DNA of 64,000 nucleotides from contig VXAZ01002374.1 in assembly GCA_013399875.1 (NCBI GenBank), positions 186,001 through 250,000 of the forward strand. The letters are read 5' to 3'. This document shows, one piece after another, positions 22,861 through 37,330 of this stretch (the stretch's first letter is position 1; each line of letters opens with the position of its first letter). This DNA comes from Gymnorhina tibicen. Taxonomy: Eukaryota; Chordata; Aves; Passeriformes; Artamidae. The translations under genes were made by a program, and so were the position numbers. The notes beneath the pieces were generated by a model. The model was not told the origin of the DNA, searched no databases, and worked only from the letters and a program-made list of their open reading frames with translations.

Positions 22861-25800
22861 GTCTGTGATTCAAATGCTCTCCTCACTGTTCAGTTAATGG
22901 GATCAGAGTAGCTCCATCTGTAATGTGCGGGTTGTCTCCTGGGTAATCTGCCTCAAGGAGATGAATTGAGAAGCTTACACCTTTAAATATGATGCAGTCA
23001 AGGAGAATTATAATTATTGCATGTATTAACACTGTGTACAAGGCCCAAATTACATGGTACAGAAAATATGAAATAAAATGGAATATTGCAATAGCCAATA
23101 GTCAGGAAAAAAACCCCTCATTTATTGAGCATTATCTATGCTGTTGGAAAACTTTGCTGTGGAGAAAAGAAACAGAAGATCCATTCTCCCTGAAACTACT
23201 GGAAGTCCTCTAGGGCCGTGAGGCAGATCATCATGCTTAGCTTGTATGTGGGAGTTGGAAAGAACTCCATCAGCTTATCCTGTCATTTCTTCTTCCTTGG
23301 GATCAGTCTTTTTCCTCACTTTAAGATCAGAGAACAACTTTTGCCTCTTTTGCTGTCCAGCCTGGTTCATTCATCTAAGCACAGTTTAGTTAAAATGGTC
23401 ATTTTCTTAGAGGAATTTTTTCCAAAAGGCATCCAAGCATTCTCTGTATTGGTAGAGAAAGGAAGAGGCTAGGTGAATTTGGGAAGTCATCTTTGAAGCT
23501 GACTATAGCATCTGAGTGCTTGGGTTATTTTTCTCTTACTGGGAAGTATGCATATAAATCCCTAAGCTTTTGAAAAATGTAGCCCAAAGGCTTAACTTGT
23601 CAGTCTTAGCCTTAAGGAATGTAGGTGTCATCAGTTACAAACACAGTTGTTGACATTTAGCTATCAAACTAATTGATTTGCATGTATAAAGATTATTTCA
23701 GCCTATAAATATTGGATCTCCTGATATTGCCCAAATTGAATACTAAGCACAAAACCACTCATATAAGATCAGGCTCTGATACCTCAAAGAGTCTTCAGTA
23801 AACTGAGCATTTGTCTACTTAATGTTGAAGTCAAAGGCACTGGAATTTGAAGAGAAATATATTTTAAAATGTAGGTCTAAGTCCTATTTATTTGGCCCAA
23901 TAAATGCTGTTAGCGGACAGCACTGATTTTAGCTGCTTCTTTCACCATTAAAATGTCTAAATTCAGCACCACATAAGAGACTGAGTCATCATCAGAGATT
24001 TTCTTCCCATTAAAAGCAGTTTAAAAATCATTGTAATTTCCATGGTAACAAAACTCCTACTATCCGTATATTTTCCCAACTAATTCATTAATCTATATGA
24101 ATTAAAATATAGCAACTTGAACTTGCATTTCTCTGCTTCAGAAATCTGCTCTGAAGAACAAAAACACCGTGTTGTATTGCAGGTATGAGTAAGACACTTT
24201 CATTGCTTTTCTTGACGGCTTCCTTCATTCTGCGTCAAATAATATTTTTTAACCTGACTCTTACCTCGTACCACACAAATGTCCAAGTCACAGTAATAAG
24301 TACCTGAAAATACTTAAACCCTTTCCAGTTATTCTAGTTTCAAACACTTTACTGAGGATCACAAACAAGCACATTAGGGACCAGCTTCAGGAAAGACTCC
24401 TGTTTGCAGTGAACCTGAGCATGCTGTGCAGTTTCATTGACATCAGGGAGACAAGAGTGCAATACATCAAGTTTGGGTGAAAGTTTCAGCTGTAATGCAT
24501 CTGGTTTTGAAAGTTACAGACTCCATGTTTGTGAGAAGAGAAAACAGGGTCTCACAACTGCACTTCCAGACACAGACCTGTATGAAGTTTTAAAAGCCTG
24601 CAGGAGGTGGCATGCTGAGTTAAAGAACTTGATATGGAAGTAATTAGGTAGCAGACAAGATGCAAAATAGAGAAAATAGTGGAATAAGAGCTTTTAAGAA
24701 AGTTAAATGATTGCTCAAATCTCTCCTCCCCTTACCATTCCTGACCTCCCTTAAGTTAAGGCAGGCATGATGAAAGATCTACACACTTTCTTCTTCTAAT
24801 AATTTCCTCAGTAATCAAAGAGCGGAAGTTGTTAAGTGTAGTATGATCGGTTGGAAGAGATTTGCTCCAGCATTTGGCTCTTATGCCAAGAACATAAAAC
24901 TGTCTAATAGGATGTCCTCCACACATGAGCAGGGAGTAGAGCTGAAGTAGCAATCAGCAGCTGATCGAGGCTATCTGAGCACACAGGCCAGCTGAACAAG
25001 CAGGAATTTCAGCAAGTGGTTGCTGAGATGTTTTAGACTAGTCTGTGCATCTGATCCCACTGGCCCTGATAGTAGCTCTACTCTTGGGGCAAAATCCTGC
25101 AACTACTTGCAAGGCAATCAAGGACCACAATGCAAATAAGTTTGGAGGTAGAATAAACAAGAGAGTCTCCCAAGAAAAACAAGTGGCATTTTGGTGAGAC
25201 CTGTACACTGGGAAACAGAATGGATTACTTGGTGGGATAGAAAGCTACGGAAATGTGATCTTGCTCATTCTGCCATCTTCTTCTACCTCCCACCACGAGT
25301 AAGTAACATGTGGGTGGATAAGTGGATCCTCTGGCTTGGTTTAATGCCAGCAATGAGAACATTTGTGAAGCAAAGCCAAGTATGCTGGCAAACATCCATC
25401 GATCATTCTTTCCTTCATTAAAGTCCTCTCACCTTGTGAGAAGAAATTGATTATGCTACCATAGACACGCTTCCTCCAGCACTTCAAAGCCTGCAGAGGT
25501 GGAAGCTGGATTTGGGCCATAGTGCCTGGAGCCTTCAAGAGTTAATTAAACATAATAGCAACCTATATATTTACAGGTCCCTTTTTGATGACAGCAACAG
25601 AATAGAGGTTAACCCCACTTTTCAGGTTCTCCCTCAGGATTTGTTTGAACTTTGCTCTTCTTCCACCTCTCCATCAGGCATGAACTGAGTTCTGCAAGTC
25701 AGAGAGAAATGAGTGCTGAATCTCCAGCTGTAGACATGGACCGCAGGAGTGGAAAGACTGAACGATTTGCCGGAGGTTATATGTGAAAACCGTGGCAAGG

Positions 25801-28800
25801 TACAGTTGTATTATTTCATCCTCTTCTTTTCTCACAAATTCCCTGCCACCCTCCCTCTTCTGTGATGAATCTTGAGAATGCGAGTACACAACTAAAGTAT
25901 AAATGACATGTAGGCACTGGCTGAAATTCTGCAAAGCACCTTACTGCTGCTGAGGTGGCAAAGAATGAGGAACGGAAATTCTCCAGATTTACTAGTCCTA
26001 AATGCAAACAGCATTTATTTAAGCTGCCACATAAAGATCAACTAAGCAGCTTTAAAGACATCACTAAAACCTTCAAGCTGCATAACACTGATGAAAAATT
26101 GACTCAGAATCAACATGCTGCACTGTGCTTACTAGCCCTGACAAGGTGGATAAAAATAGCAAGGAGACAATGGTGACGTCAATCAAAGACTGGGTGAGCC
26201 AAAGAGTTTTGCAAATACTCCCACGTGGAATGAGTCAGAGATGGAGTACAGAGTTTGAGAAACACAAGGCAAGCAAAATCTCTTTAAAAGAAGTTTCACT
26301 GTGTGATCAGAAGCCTTAGACAATTTAAATTTAAAGCAACAGACAAATGTTGAAAAGAGGGGGGAAAAAAAGAATCCCGAAGGTGTTTCAGTCCATTGGC
26401 ATGGTGAGAGGTTCTCTTATGATTTTTTTCCCTGAAAGTTTTCCAAATAAAATGCTTGATGTGATAAATAAACCCGAATCTTTAGGCAGTATCCCAGATG
26501 ATGTTTGGCAACAAGAAACCTGATCCCTATGCCTTCATGTGAGGATGTGATCGGCACCCTGCAGGGCAGATTTGGTACAGAGTATTGATGTCTCCTATCA
26601 GTAGACAGAGACAAGGACAAGTTCTGCAGCTGACGGACAGACCATGGTGTGACAATTATACTGTAATTTAGGGTAGGAACTAAAAAAGCATATTACAGCC
26701 AATTGGAAATATGAGAGAATTTTGGGAGGTAGATGATTGTGAAGTTATTTGAATGCTTTCCTAAAACAATGAAAAGTAATTAAAAAAAATAATAAAAATA
26801 AAATTAAAAAACCCGCAAGTGGCACGTCTCTAAACTTGCCAAGCAACAAGAATGTCCTTAGGTTTATAGAAGATGGTATTTTTAGATGTAGTAGTCTACG
26901 GTCTCATAAACATGCCAATTTCAAGTCCTTTTATGTTTACTTTGGAGAAACATAAAATAATCAAGTTTTGTAAAATCTTTAGTTCTAAAAATCCACCAAA
27001 AATGTGTCTTTTGCAACATCTGAAGACCTAGTCCATTATAAAAATACTCAACTTCTTGACAACATAAATAAAGTTCTCTTGGATTAAAGGTGTCAGGAGT
27101 GATGTTTCCTTTTTAAGCTCATTACGCCCATGAGTTTGCTCATCTTGATCTACAGGGCATAAAGACCCTGCATTTGCATGCACAGTAATCAAAGCAAGTA
27201 TTTTCCTATCTTCATTAGGCCTGGGATCAAGTTTCCTAGCAACTTCATGCAAATGGCTTTTTTTTTTCCACCAGGAAAGGTGCACAAATATGGTTGCAAC
27301 ACACAGGAGCTCCAAATGCCAGCTCATGTCACAATAAACACCTTTCCCAAGGTGAGGAAAGAAGTTTCTTTCACAAAGCTTTTATCCACTCTGATTTTTT
27401 CCACAAGTCAGGCCTTCTCCCCACAGACATTTATTTTGGCTGCCAGTTTTACAGCATTTGAAGCCTGCATAATGCAAAATTTACACAATTTTTTCCTGAA
27501 AAAGATCCCCACCAATAACCAATCTCTTTTCCATTTCAGAATTGATTCTTCTTTGTAAAAGACTCCCAGTCTTTTCTTTATCTGTGACCACTTGTGGATT
27601 TGGGTCTGAAGCTGGAAAACACAACACCTCTAGGGGAACAGCTAAGAGACAACTTTTGTCTTTTTTTTTTTCTGCTATATATTCTTCATCTTTTACTTAT
27701 ATTTCTTTGATGTTTCAGTCTTTTGCAACTGTTGAGCAAGGAAGATTAAAGCCATTATTGCTTTATTAAAAATTCGGTGTTCTTTGCCACTCCTTTCCTG
27801 TTTTTTGACTGAAAAGCCAGCCAAAACCAAGATACTATCTGTGGGTAGGAAGCATCTGAACAGAAAATGCCATGGTCTCTAATGTTTATGAGGAAAACCA
27901 GATATTTTTGTATACACGCAGCCTAATTATTAGCTCTTTTAAAGACAGCAAGTACTCACTTGCAGTGGAAGACCCATCCTAATATTATATATGTAGTCAT
28001 ACACCAATTCTTGAGAGTCCTTTATATGGCAGAACAATGAGAACTTCAAATGAAGACTGAAAAAGTACTCATATTTTTCCTTTTAACTTCTGGAATGAGT
28101 GTAAAATGATGTTTAACTTTCTTTATGCTAAGTTTTAGCTGTATGAAATGACTTTATCCTTCTTCTACCAAAATCATGAAGTACTGGGAAATCATAACTG
28201 CTATCACATTATGATTTTGGAAGAAGACTTAAGTACCAAACCATAGTTTAAGGAAAGATACATAGGCCTTATTAACTGATCATGTCAGAACAACTTTGCT
28301 GCTTATTGTTGCAGGCTTTTGGCTTAACTGAAGACTTTGGTTGAAGGTGGAAGCTTCATTTTGGCCTGGGGATAACCTCTGAAAGAGGCAGCAACCTCAC
28401 AGCAGAATAACTGCTTATCTGCACTGCTCATTTAAATACCACAAGACTGTGACCTGTAATACTGGGGTGGAGATACTCGGGGAATTGCACGTGCCCCGCT
28501 TAATAACTTGTGACTTGTTAGTCAACAGAGCCTTTGCTGGTGGGATTTGTCTGTGTAGGCCTTCATGGAAAAAGTCTTACTGTTTATCTAACTATGGAAA
28601 ATAGAGATATTATTTTATTCAGTAAGACTCATACCATAATTTAAATGGTGAATGCTGAAAGATTTCTGGGTGAAATCTGACCAGCAGTTACCATGAAGTT
28701 CAGTATTCAAACAAAAATGATTTCACATATTTTGTAGCTATAACATGCAAGGATATGGACTATATTTGACCGATTTCTTTTAATAAATCAAAAGTTTACT

Positions 28801-31800
28801 ATTCAGAAGAGTAACTGTGTTGTAAACTGTGATCAGGATAAGGCCCTTAGGTATTGCAAAGTAAGTGTCTACATACAATCTGACCAATGAACGTATTTTG
28901 TAAGCAATTACTATCGTTTGTCCTTTGACAGAGCTTTCTGAAACATTACAGAGAAATGAAGAATACTTTTAATTTGTACTGTATTAAATTATACTTGTAT
29001 TAATTATTAAATAAAGATTATTACTAAAACTTAATGAAAGAAACTATCATTATTATATCTGCCACAAATAAAAAATCTACCTATTGCATTGTAGAGATGA
29101 TGCCATCCATTAATTAGTTTATAGACCCCCAAATCTAAGGGAGTGTCAGAAATTTCCAGGATTTCCCTGACTCTCACATATATGTGAGATTTCTGATGAT
29201 GCTGAAAGATATGTGCTGTGTATTAGTTTGAATGCTTCTGCCTTTGCTTCACTCATGTAATATCTTCCTCTTTCCAATCTATTTCAGAAAAAGCATCTGA
29301 GTATGTCGGGCAGGAGATGCACCTGTTGGGTTGTCCACAGAGGAGGTCTGAAGGCATGGAGATCCACTGTGCAGAGAGTGAAATCAAGCCACGTGCTGAA
29401 ACCTGCTGGCCTCTATTGCGAAGCCCTACAGTAGTTTTCTTCTTCTAAAGGACAGGAGGGGTTTTTTAGGTGGACTTACCTGCAGAGCTGTGTATCACTG
29501 CCCACAAAACTGGCACAGACTCAATATCAGCAAGTGCTGTCTGAGGGGCCCCCACCAGACTGGGGGAGAAATCCCCTGATCTCATCTTCGCTGATCTTTC
29601 TGTCTGACGGTTACTTCTCCTCCTGCTTCGCGCAGGCCCTAGGGAATTCACCCTTACTAAAAAAATTCAAAAATGTGCACGTAGGACATGCAGCTTTACA
29701 ATTTTGATGTATTCATAAAGTCATGCAAATACTGTACGAGTATGTGAGGTACTAGTCAGAGAGACAGTTTCAGTTAAAATAGCTGACAAACATATCTGGA
29801 TAGACAGATGAACTATGCTGGGGTGAAAAGTATAATCGTGCTTTTAATATTCATGAACGGTATGTGGCTATACAGGACTTTAGGGACAGGACAATACAGA
29901 GCCAGATATGTTCAGAACAGTTGGATGTCACTGGAAAAACACATGATGTGATCCCAGAAACCATGCTTCTCAGGGCATTATTGTCTTATGGAGACAATGT
30001 CCTTGATCTTGAATGACTGCAGGTTTTAAGTGAATAGTATGTCAATATTTTCTACTGTAATAATTTGACATGACAACTTTAAAATACACAAAACATATTC
30101 TGAAAAATAAAACATTCTTCTGAAAAAGAAATACATAAAATGCTGGAGCCCAGAAATAAATACCTGTTAAATAAATGTCTGGTAGCACCTTATGTGAATT
30201 AAAATTACACAAATTAAAAATACATAAACATATATATGCACATGTATATGTAATAGTAGACATAAAGACATATAGAAAAATAAATATATAAACATATGCA
30301 TATGCATATTTACATAAGATTCCTACACATTATTGACAAGAACAAACTATTCAGAAGGTAACAGGTTTACTTATTCAAAAAAAGACATTTTATCACTACA
30401 TTTTACTTGCTCTTGTTTTACTGCCTTCTCTGTCTCTCCTTTGTACTGTGGTAAAAAAAAAATCTCACATTTCTTAGCTGCTGATTGGAAAATCTAGTAA
30501 CTAACTTGTTTGCAAACATGCACAATCTGATCTTGTAAGTCATCGTAGTGGGAGCTGCAGGTGCTGAGCAAATGAAGAGCTAGTGTAAAGAAGCCTAAGT
30601 AAAGGAATATCTGTCTTTAGGTTTTGATATGGTAACTGACACCTAGCTATCAGATCTTGGACATCTGTTTGACAGTTTTGACTTGTAATTATTATGATTA
30701 ATTCTTAAACAAACAGATCATAGTAGACAGTGGGAAGTACACTAGGGTAAAGTACAATCTGGTCTGTTACTAGGGCTGATATTTGTAGGAGGAATCAACA
30801 AATACTTTTTTCTCTTTTAAAATAAACCAGCAATTTTTCTGCTCTTCTACCTACTGAAAGCATACAGTACAATGCATTTGGCATTGCCAGTTTAAACCCT
30901 GAATTATTTGGTAGAATTATAACCTCAAAGCAAAAGATGTTATTATTGCTTTCACTATGATGTATTTACTGTGGCACATGCTTGCAAAATGAAGAGCCTA
31001 AAGTATTACTCCTAACACCCTATTCAGACACTCAGACGTAAGCAGACTGAAATCAAAGCATCCATTCCTCTCCTTTAATTCAACAGGATTTGTGAGGGTA
31101 GGACATGTTAAGAATATGAGGTCGTTTTTACTTTGATTCCTTAATAAATGGACTTAGGATCCTCGTTGGAAAGCTGTAACGTATGTGCATAGCGAGGGGG
31201 TTAGGGTGGCACAGGGTTCAGGTGGGAAGGCATCAGGAGTCTCTTTGCTCTGTTTCAACCTTCTGAAATTTGATGCCATTCACCAGAGGTCTCCTAAGTG
31301 TAAAAGTTTGTCTCCTCTTGTTAAATTGCCACCTGCTCAGGGAAACGCTAATCCATTAAGGTCAAGCAGTTCTGAGAAGGTGCTGCAGTGCCTGGGGCAG
31401 CCTCTTGAGTTTCACTTCTAGCAGCTGCAGGAAGATGAAGTTGGGATGGTCCTTGTTACTGAAATTAGACAGATCAGGAAGTAAACAGAGCTTGCCTTTC
31501 ATCTGATCTGGCTTTGAGATGGGAAAGGTTGGGGAGGGGGGCAGAGCAGAGGGTGAATTCCTCTTCTAATTACTTTATGGGTCAGTTCTCCAGACTTTGT
31601 GTCAATGTCAGACATGCATAATCTTTATTTTTAAATGAGAGAAAAAAGTCTCATGAACTACTGAAGGTTTTAGGGTTTACTATCATTTAGTTCTCAATAC
31701 CATGACTTTCATGGGGATTATTATATTTTGCTTTGGGAATGAGAAACCAACAGATCTAAGACAGGGGAAGAGCCATATTGTCTGCATAAACTTCTTGCCC

Positions 31801-34800
31801 CTTTACACAGTGAAACCTTTGCCTTTTGTGTTCATTGCTTGGCTTCTTTTCTCTGAAGTGGATTTGAGGATTATGAAAGGCACTGGACTAACAGTACAGG
31901 CTGAAGCCCTCTTTTCTTCATACCTGAACTGCTGGGATAGCAGCCCTATGAGACCATCTCCTCCCCGCAGATCTGAAGGGACAGACACCAACAATAGAAG
32001 AGTCAGATGCCACCTCCATAGCAAAGGCTTCCCACATCCTCTCCTCTCTCTGCAGCCTGCACCGAAGACCACCCTGCACAAACCACAGCCCCTCTGGGCG
32101 AGCATCATCACTTTGCAGAGCTCCCTGATTTGCAGATGGTGACTTTGGAAAAGAGAGCAAAAAACCTGCATGATGGAAGATCATTGAGGAGCAGTGCCTA
32201 GGTGTGCTCAGCATGAGCTATAAATCGTAGCAACGGTTCAGATGTGCTCCAGCAAAAGAATGAAACAGACTCAATTTTGTTTTGTTTCACTGAGAGCCGG
32301 TATTGTCTGGGATCAGCTGGGGCAAAAGCAGACTTTTCAGCACCTTTTTTTGGGTAATGTAGGCTGTGATTATATGAATTCCATAGGCACAGGCAGCCTT
32401 ATTGCTTCAGTCCCCACTTCTCACACACCCACTTGGAGTCCTATTTTCACAGGGTTTTTAAGAGCTGCTTTAGAGAGCTGTGATAATCCAGGGGATTAGT
32501 GAGAGCCAGAGGGGAGCCAGACACATGATGCCCCACAACTGAAACATGCAGATGCTTTGCTTTGATGTGATAAGGCGCAATGAAGCCTTTTAAAACTGAG
32601 GTGAATGTTTTGTAGAGCACTGCAGCATCCTAACTCTACTAGGGCCTTAAGAAGTCAAGATGCTGTGAAGACAGCTGGTCAACTACTTGGTTCAATTAAT
32701 TTTTTTGCCCCCTTGATTCTGCTCAGCCAAAGCTCTCTCCTTCATCTTCCCCAACCCCTCTGCTCTACCAATTTATAGGGCAGTGGTGGTGAGCAAGCAA
32801 ACTGTATTTTACCTCTGTTATGCCCAGATGGCATATGGATGGAAAGATACCCTCCTCCAGAATCAGTTATGTCTGCATTATAAGCAGCCAGAAGGATCCT
32901 TTGGATGAAAATAGGCATGTTCTACAGTCCTCTTTCTTCCTCTGACTTGCAGCAGGCATTTGAGTCTCCCAGAGCCAAAGGTTTAATTTGAAAGTTTTCT
33001 CTGTTCTTCTAAACTAGGCAAGACACTCAAGTGCCTGCTTTTCCCTCTATAAATTCTCAGAGTTTTTCTCCACCAGAGACAAATGCATGTAGCTACATTT
33101 CTTTTTGCATAATTGTTTCTCAAATTATATTCAGAAAATCTCCAATGTGCATGCAGATGCAAAGAAGTACATATTTAATCATATATCTGTATGTCCCTAT
33201 ATATATATGTACAACTAACTGGGGGACCAGGACATTCACTTGGCAATTTTCTTTCATAGTAGAAATCTGTATGCACACACTTGATGTCAGTTATGTCATT
33301 AGGGTCTAATGAGGATTATATTGTGCTGAGCATTTTATAGAGATCAGAGGAAAAACAATCTCTATGCAAAGTAGTTCCAACCTACAGAGTGCAAATTAAC
33401 TGGATAAGGTGATGGAGTAAAACTTTTTTTCTTGTTAGAAGATGCATTTTTCTAAGACTATGTTGAAATTTCTTTTCTTACCCAATATTAAGAAAGCACA
33501 AATATTTAGTAGCACTTGAAGTCAGTAATTCATAAACTCACCAGCAACTCTCAGAGTTTGTTTGAATCTCCAAGGATGCACATCATTAGGATTGTTTAAA
33601 AATATGACTCACTGATTACGGTAAGTCTGCAGACCACAGATCACAAAGGTTCCATCAAGATATGTCCACAAGCCCTGCAGATTGCATTTTTAACTAAAAA
33701 ATACTAACTTAAGTCAAACAGTGATAAAATACCATCACAGACCCAGATCCTGATGCCAGACATCTTTGCTTAGATCTTAGAATCCATACAGATTGAATTC
33801 TAAATGAAGTTATTAAAAACTACCTTTCAGCCTCATGACAGCTGGGGACCAGAATGCATTCAGAAGTCATCACATGCTAAAAGTCTCAGAATGATGGATA
33901 AGATATTGAGAGACACTACTGTCTTCTTTGTGGTACTTTTGCACTCTTTTATCTTTTTTTTTTCTCCAACATTTCATACTTATATTTCTCACATCTCAGG
34001 TGAGAGTCCTAATAGGTAAGATAGAGACTACTGTTGTGTCATTGCTTGTGTGTGTAAATAATTACTGGGGGTTTTGGTTTCCTTCTGCATTGTTGTAAAA
34101 ACAGGTCTTGAAATCTCAAAATTTGTCATTAAATAGAATTTTTTGGGTTTTTGACCAGCCTAGCTTTTCTCCACCATCTGCTTGGCAAATCATCTTGTCT
34201 TTGGGATGCAGTTGGAAGGCATCTATTAAGATTAGTATAAATGCTACTGGACAATAAACACCTTATTGGAATTTTTATGTTATTCCACCAGACAAGGACA
34301 CTCTTGCTAATTAGACCTTATCCCTCCACTGCCAGTTTCGGTCAAGAAGAAATGTAAGCAGTACACAGTTGGAATTTTGTCATTGTGATTAAACACATAG
34401 TTATTTCAATGCAATCTAGAGGAGATACATCATTCAGCATACCTCTGGGTATAGCGCTTTCCTTGGCTCAAGTGTTTGCCTCTTGTTATCTTGGCACAGA
34501 CCTAAAATGAGTGTTTAGTCAAAAATGCCAACTGAATTCTAAAAGAGCATCCAGTCAGGACCAGGCACAATAAGAATATTTTAAAAATAATGACAATAAA
34601 CCACCAAACTAACAGGAAGCGTGGTTGGAACAGATCAATTATTGTAAAGAAACTGTTCCTGACATGAGCTGAAATCTGTAGAAACGATGTTTCATAATAG
34701 CCACATATCAGCAAATCTCTTCTAGATGCTCTTTTTAATCTGCAATAACTTGGTTTCAAACTCCCTGCAGAATAAGGGATTATCTCTTTCATTTTAATGT

Positions 34801-36187
34801 TCCAAAGGTACAGTACCACATATTCTTTCAAGAGTCACTTGACAAAGAGAGCAGAAGATGTTAGCCTCTTTATGAAGTGGAAAGCTTTTAAAAGCTCTTA
34901 TTATTATTCTGCAAAATGCAAACACAGCTCAGGAGGAGTCCCTGATAGGAAGTGATTTGCATCTCTTGGAATGATTTAAAACTGACAAAGAAGAAAACTT
35001 GAGTGACTTCTTACCCACTGTGGACCTCGAAGGCTTAGGCAGAAAAGGAAGTTAAATATTGAAATTATTTTGCTATTGAAAGACACAAAAGCTGATCTGA
35101 TACTTAGGTCTTCTGTCCCTATCTTTGTCATCTTTGACCTTGACTCAGGGAATCACCGATCTCCTTTTTATCAACAGCCAGTGGCTGCACAGTCTCTTGC
35201 TGATATTGACAGCACATTGTGCTGCTTAAAAAAATTGCACTGTCTCACTTCTCAATAAGTTAGTTATTTTTAAAGATTGCTTTATCTACTGGCAACATTA
35301 AGATTTTCTTTACAATAAATTCCACATATCTCTAGGACAGCAGGCTGGATTCAGTGACAGAATCATGGGAAGGTAGATAAATAAGTGGGTTTGGGCAATT
35401 GACTCTGGGAGTTCAGCATGTGTTAAGATATTCTAAAGAACAGACAACTTTCCTAAACTGAAGAAACTGTAAATGGGAATCAAAGGCAAATAACAACAGA
35501 GAATGCATTTAGAAGATTTGTTTTCCTTATAGAAGACCAACATACCAACAACTAAACCCACAATTTTAGATAAAATTTACTGTATACCAAAAATAACATA
35601 GTATCTTTTACAGAGAAGCCCATAAGAAATGCTACATGAATATGTGGAAGATCAACAAATTCTTTGATCATTAGATCTGACTCAGTAATCTGCAGAGATA
35701 CAAGGTGATAACTCAGATTCTTAACAAGAATTACTGACACCACTATTTCTTATATAACGCAATTTGATGGAAATGAACCAAAATTTCTAGCATATGATGC
35801 TCCTCTAGAAGAACGGAGTTTGCCTGTACAGTCTGTGAAGCCAGCACAGGCTTCTCCATTGACTTGGTAGGAGCAGAATAAAACTGGTGAGGACAGAGAA
35901 GAAACAAAATGTGAGCTGGACCAGTCACACAAACGCCAGAGAAACGACCCATCTAAATTATCACACAAAGAGCTCTGAAGGAGCCCCAAACTTCAGTTTG
36001 CTTTCCTGGATGCAGTTACTGCCATGATGTATGGGACCACAGACTGTCATAGACTAAAAGCACACTTATAAAGGAGACACTATAAAGGCCAGCCAGCCAC
36101 AGACACACACTGTGTTCCCCTTTTGTCTCCTTTTGGGCCCTCCACACCCAGCGTGGATCTCTGTCCATCAGCCACAGACAATGCGTG
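22861..36187. other. Unique AT-rich DNA, no gene recognised
   Basis: The largest featureless block. Low-complexity pieces include an A-rich run at 26776-26812 and TA/CA-rich stretches at 30215-30315 and 33180-33215. A G-run cluster at 31521-31553 has four runs with loops of about 7, 1 and 9. Frames up to 146 codons (31702-32142, +) show no known motif. Two - strand frames, 27028-27327 and 35552-35743, look mildly protein-like but lack good paired splice sites. An RFX-like X-box lies at 24035-24049. Confidence 0.5.
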
Positions 36188-36252
36188 TCTGGGCCCATTG
36201 AAGTCAACTTGGAGGATGCCACTGACTACCACGGGGGCCATATTTCATGCAG
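36188..36252. repeat. Old palindromic MITE-like repeat
   Basis: An imperfect inverted repeat. The left arm 'gggcccattgaagtca' (from 36191) pairs with the right arm 'tgactaccacgggggcc', with 'catatttcatgcag' following. This matches the common sauropsid repeat whose arms read 'ggccccattgaagtcaatgg' and 'ccattgacttcaatggggcc', followed by 'aggatttcacc'. Palindromic form and lack of coding content suggest an ancient DNA-transposon-derived MITE, but the family name is not certain to me. Confidence 0.6.
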
Positions 36253-37237
36253 TCATAGTTGTCTACACAAAATGGAATAGCTTTTAAGCTGCCCCTTTTA
36301 CTCTTCCACTTTCTGTCTTCTACGGCAGTGCATTTTGAGGTAAACTGGGACTGATGGGAGCCAGTGGAATATTTTCCCGTACACCCTTTTTGGTGGAGTT
36401 GCTGTCTTCTGGCAGCTGTGCCCAGAGATGCAGAGGAAACCCTATTTCAACCAGGAACTTTATAGCACTGTCATTAACAGCCAAAATAAAGAAATCTGTA
36501 ATTAGTAGGCTGACAGTGATTGCAAAGGGATGAGATATTACTGTTTCTCCTTATTTGAGATTGAATCCTTATTTTAGCAAGGTGATAAAGACCCTTGCAA
36601 TTTGGAAGATAGTTTTCAGTTATTCTGGGCTTTGGTGAAATGCTAATAAAAGCACATAGCACAGTGGTGTTCTGTGCTTGATGAGTCCCTTCTAGGGACT
36701 ACAGCGAACAAAATTAGTAAATAATAATCATAGCAATCAGTGGTTCCTCTTAAAAGATTGAATATTCAGAAAAGCAAAGAAGAAAGGCATTCTGAAGTTT
36801 ATGTCCACAGTGTCAGGTGAGAAGAAATAACACGTGGAAAATTCAACATAGCAAAAGTTTAACTTTTCAGATGGACCAGGATGTTGCCTCCAGCTTCACT
36901 GACAAGCTCGAAGTCTCTTGGATTACATATCTAGAAAATTGGTGGGCACCATGATTGGGTAATTGAGAATAAAAGCAGTTTCTTCTTGGCAGCAAGAATA
37001 CAATAATGCCTCTGTTACTATACTCATTTTTCCTCCTTATGCTAGGCTTCTTGCTCATATCTGATTCATGCTGAAAGAGTAAGGATGTGCACTAGGATCA
37101 GAAAGCAGCATGCAGGAGCAAGAATGTTTCTTTTGCAGAGGAATGGCACTGCATTTAATAAATGTCCTCAGCCTTAGTTCATTCAAAAGCATTTCATAAT
37201 GAAGCCCATTGTTTAATCTTCTCTCCTCCCATAGTTA

Positions 37238-37330
37238 ATAATATTCTAATTATAATAATTATTATTTCTTAGCATTTACATAACACTATGTATCTTCAAA
37301 GCATTCTCTAGCTATGAATCACGCTGCTCT
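37238..37330 (-). repeat. Old MIR-class SINE 3' part (reverse orientation)
   Basis: 'attattatttcttagcattt', then 'acataacactatgtatcttc' and 'aaagcattct' reproduce the reverse strand of the amniote MIR-type tail ('aataataatacttagcattt', 'atatagcgctttacatcttc', 'aaagcgctttac'). Nearly every second or third base is unchanged over about 60 bases, then similarity fades. Confidence 0.65.

Noticed and set aside
27028..27327. Protein-like - strand frame (includes RKLDPRPNEDRKILALITVH)
   Set aside because: Reads plausibly, but the acceptor side is a poly-A run, no donor is present, and no family is recognised.
29545..29576. Competing C/G hairpins around 'ggggcccccaccagactggg'
   Set aside because: Short stems only, no conserved context. 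Probably chance.
31702..32142. 146-codon open frame on the + strand with an overlapping 122-codon frame on the - strand
   Set aside because: Open in several frames at once, no motif and no splice support. This is typical of locally GC-richer non-coding DNA.
33950..34020. 16-base micro-exon between 'cacatctcag' and 'gtaaga'
   Set aside because: Strong pyrimidine tract and fair donor, but 16 bases carry no testable coding signal.
35552..35689. - strand segment after a good acceptor ('tatctctgcag')
   Set aside because: Donors are poor and the codons are AT-driven. Below the level I would call an exon.
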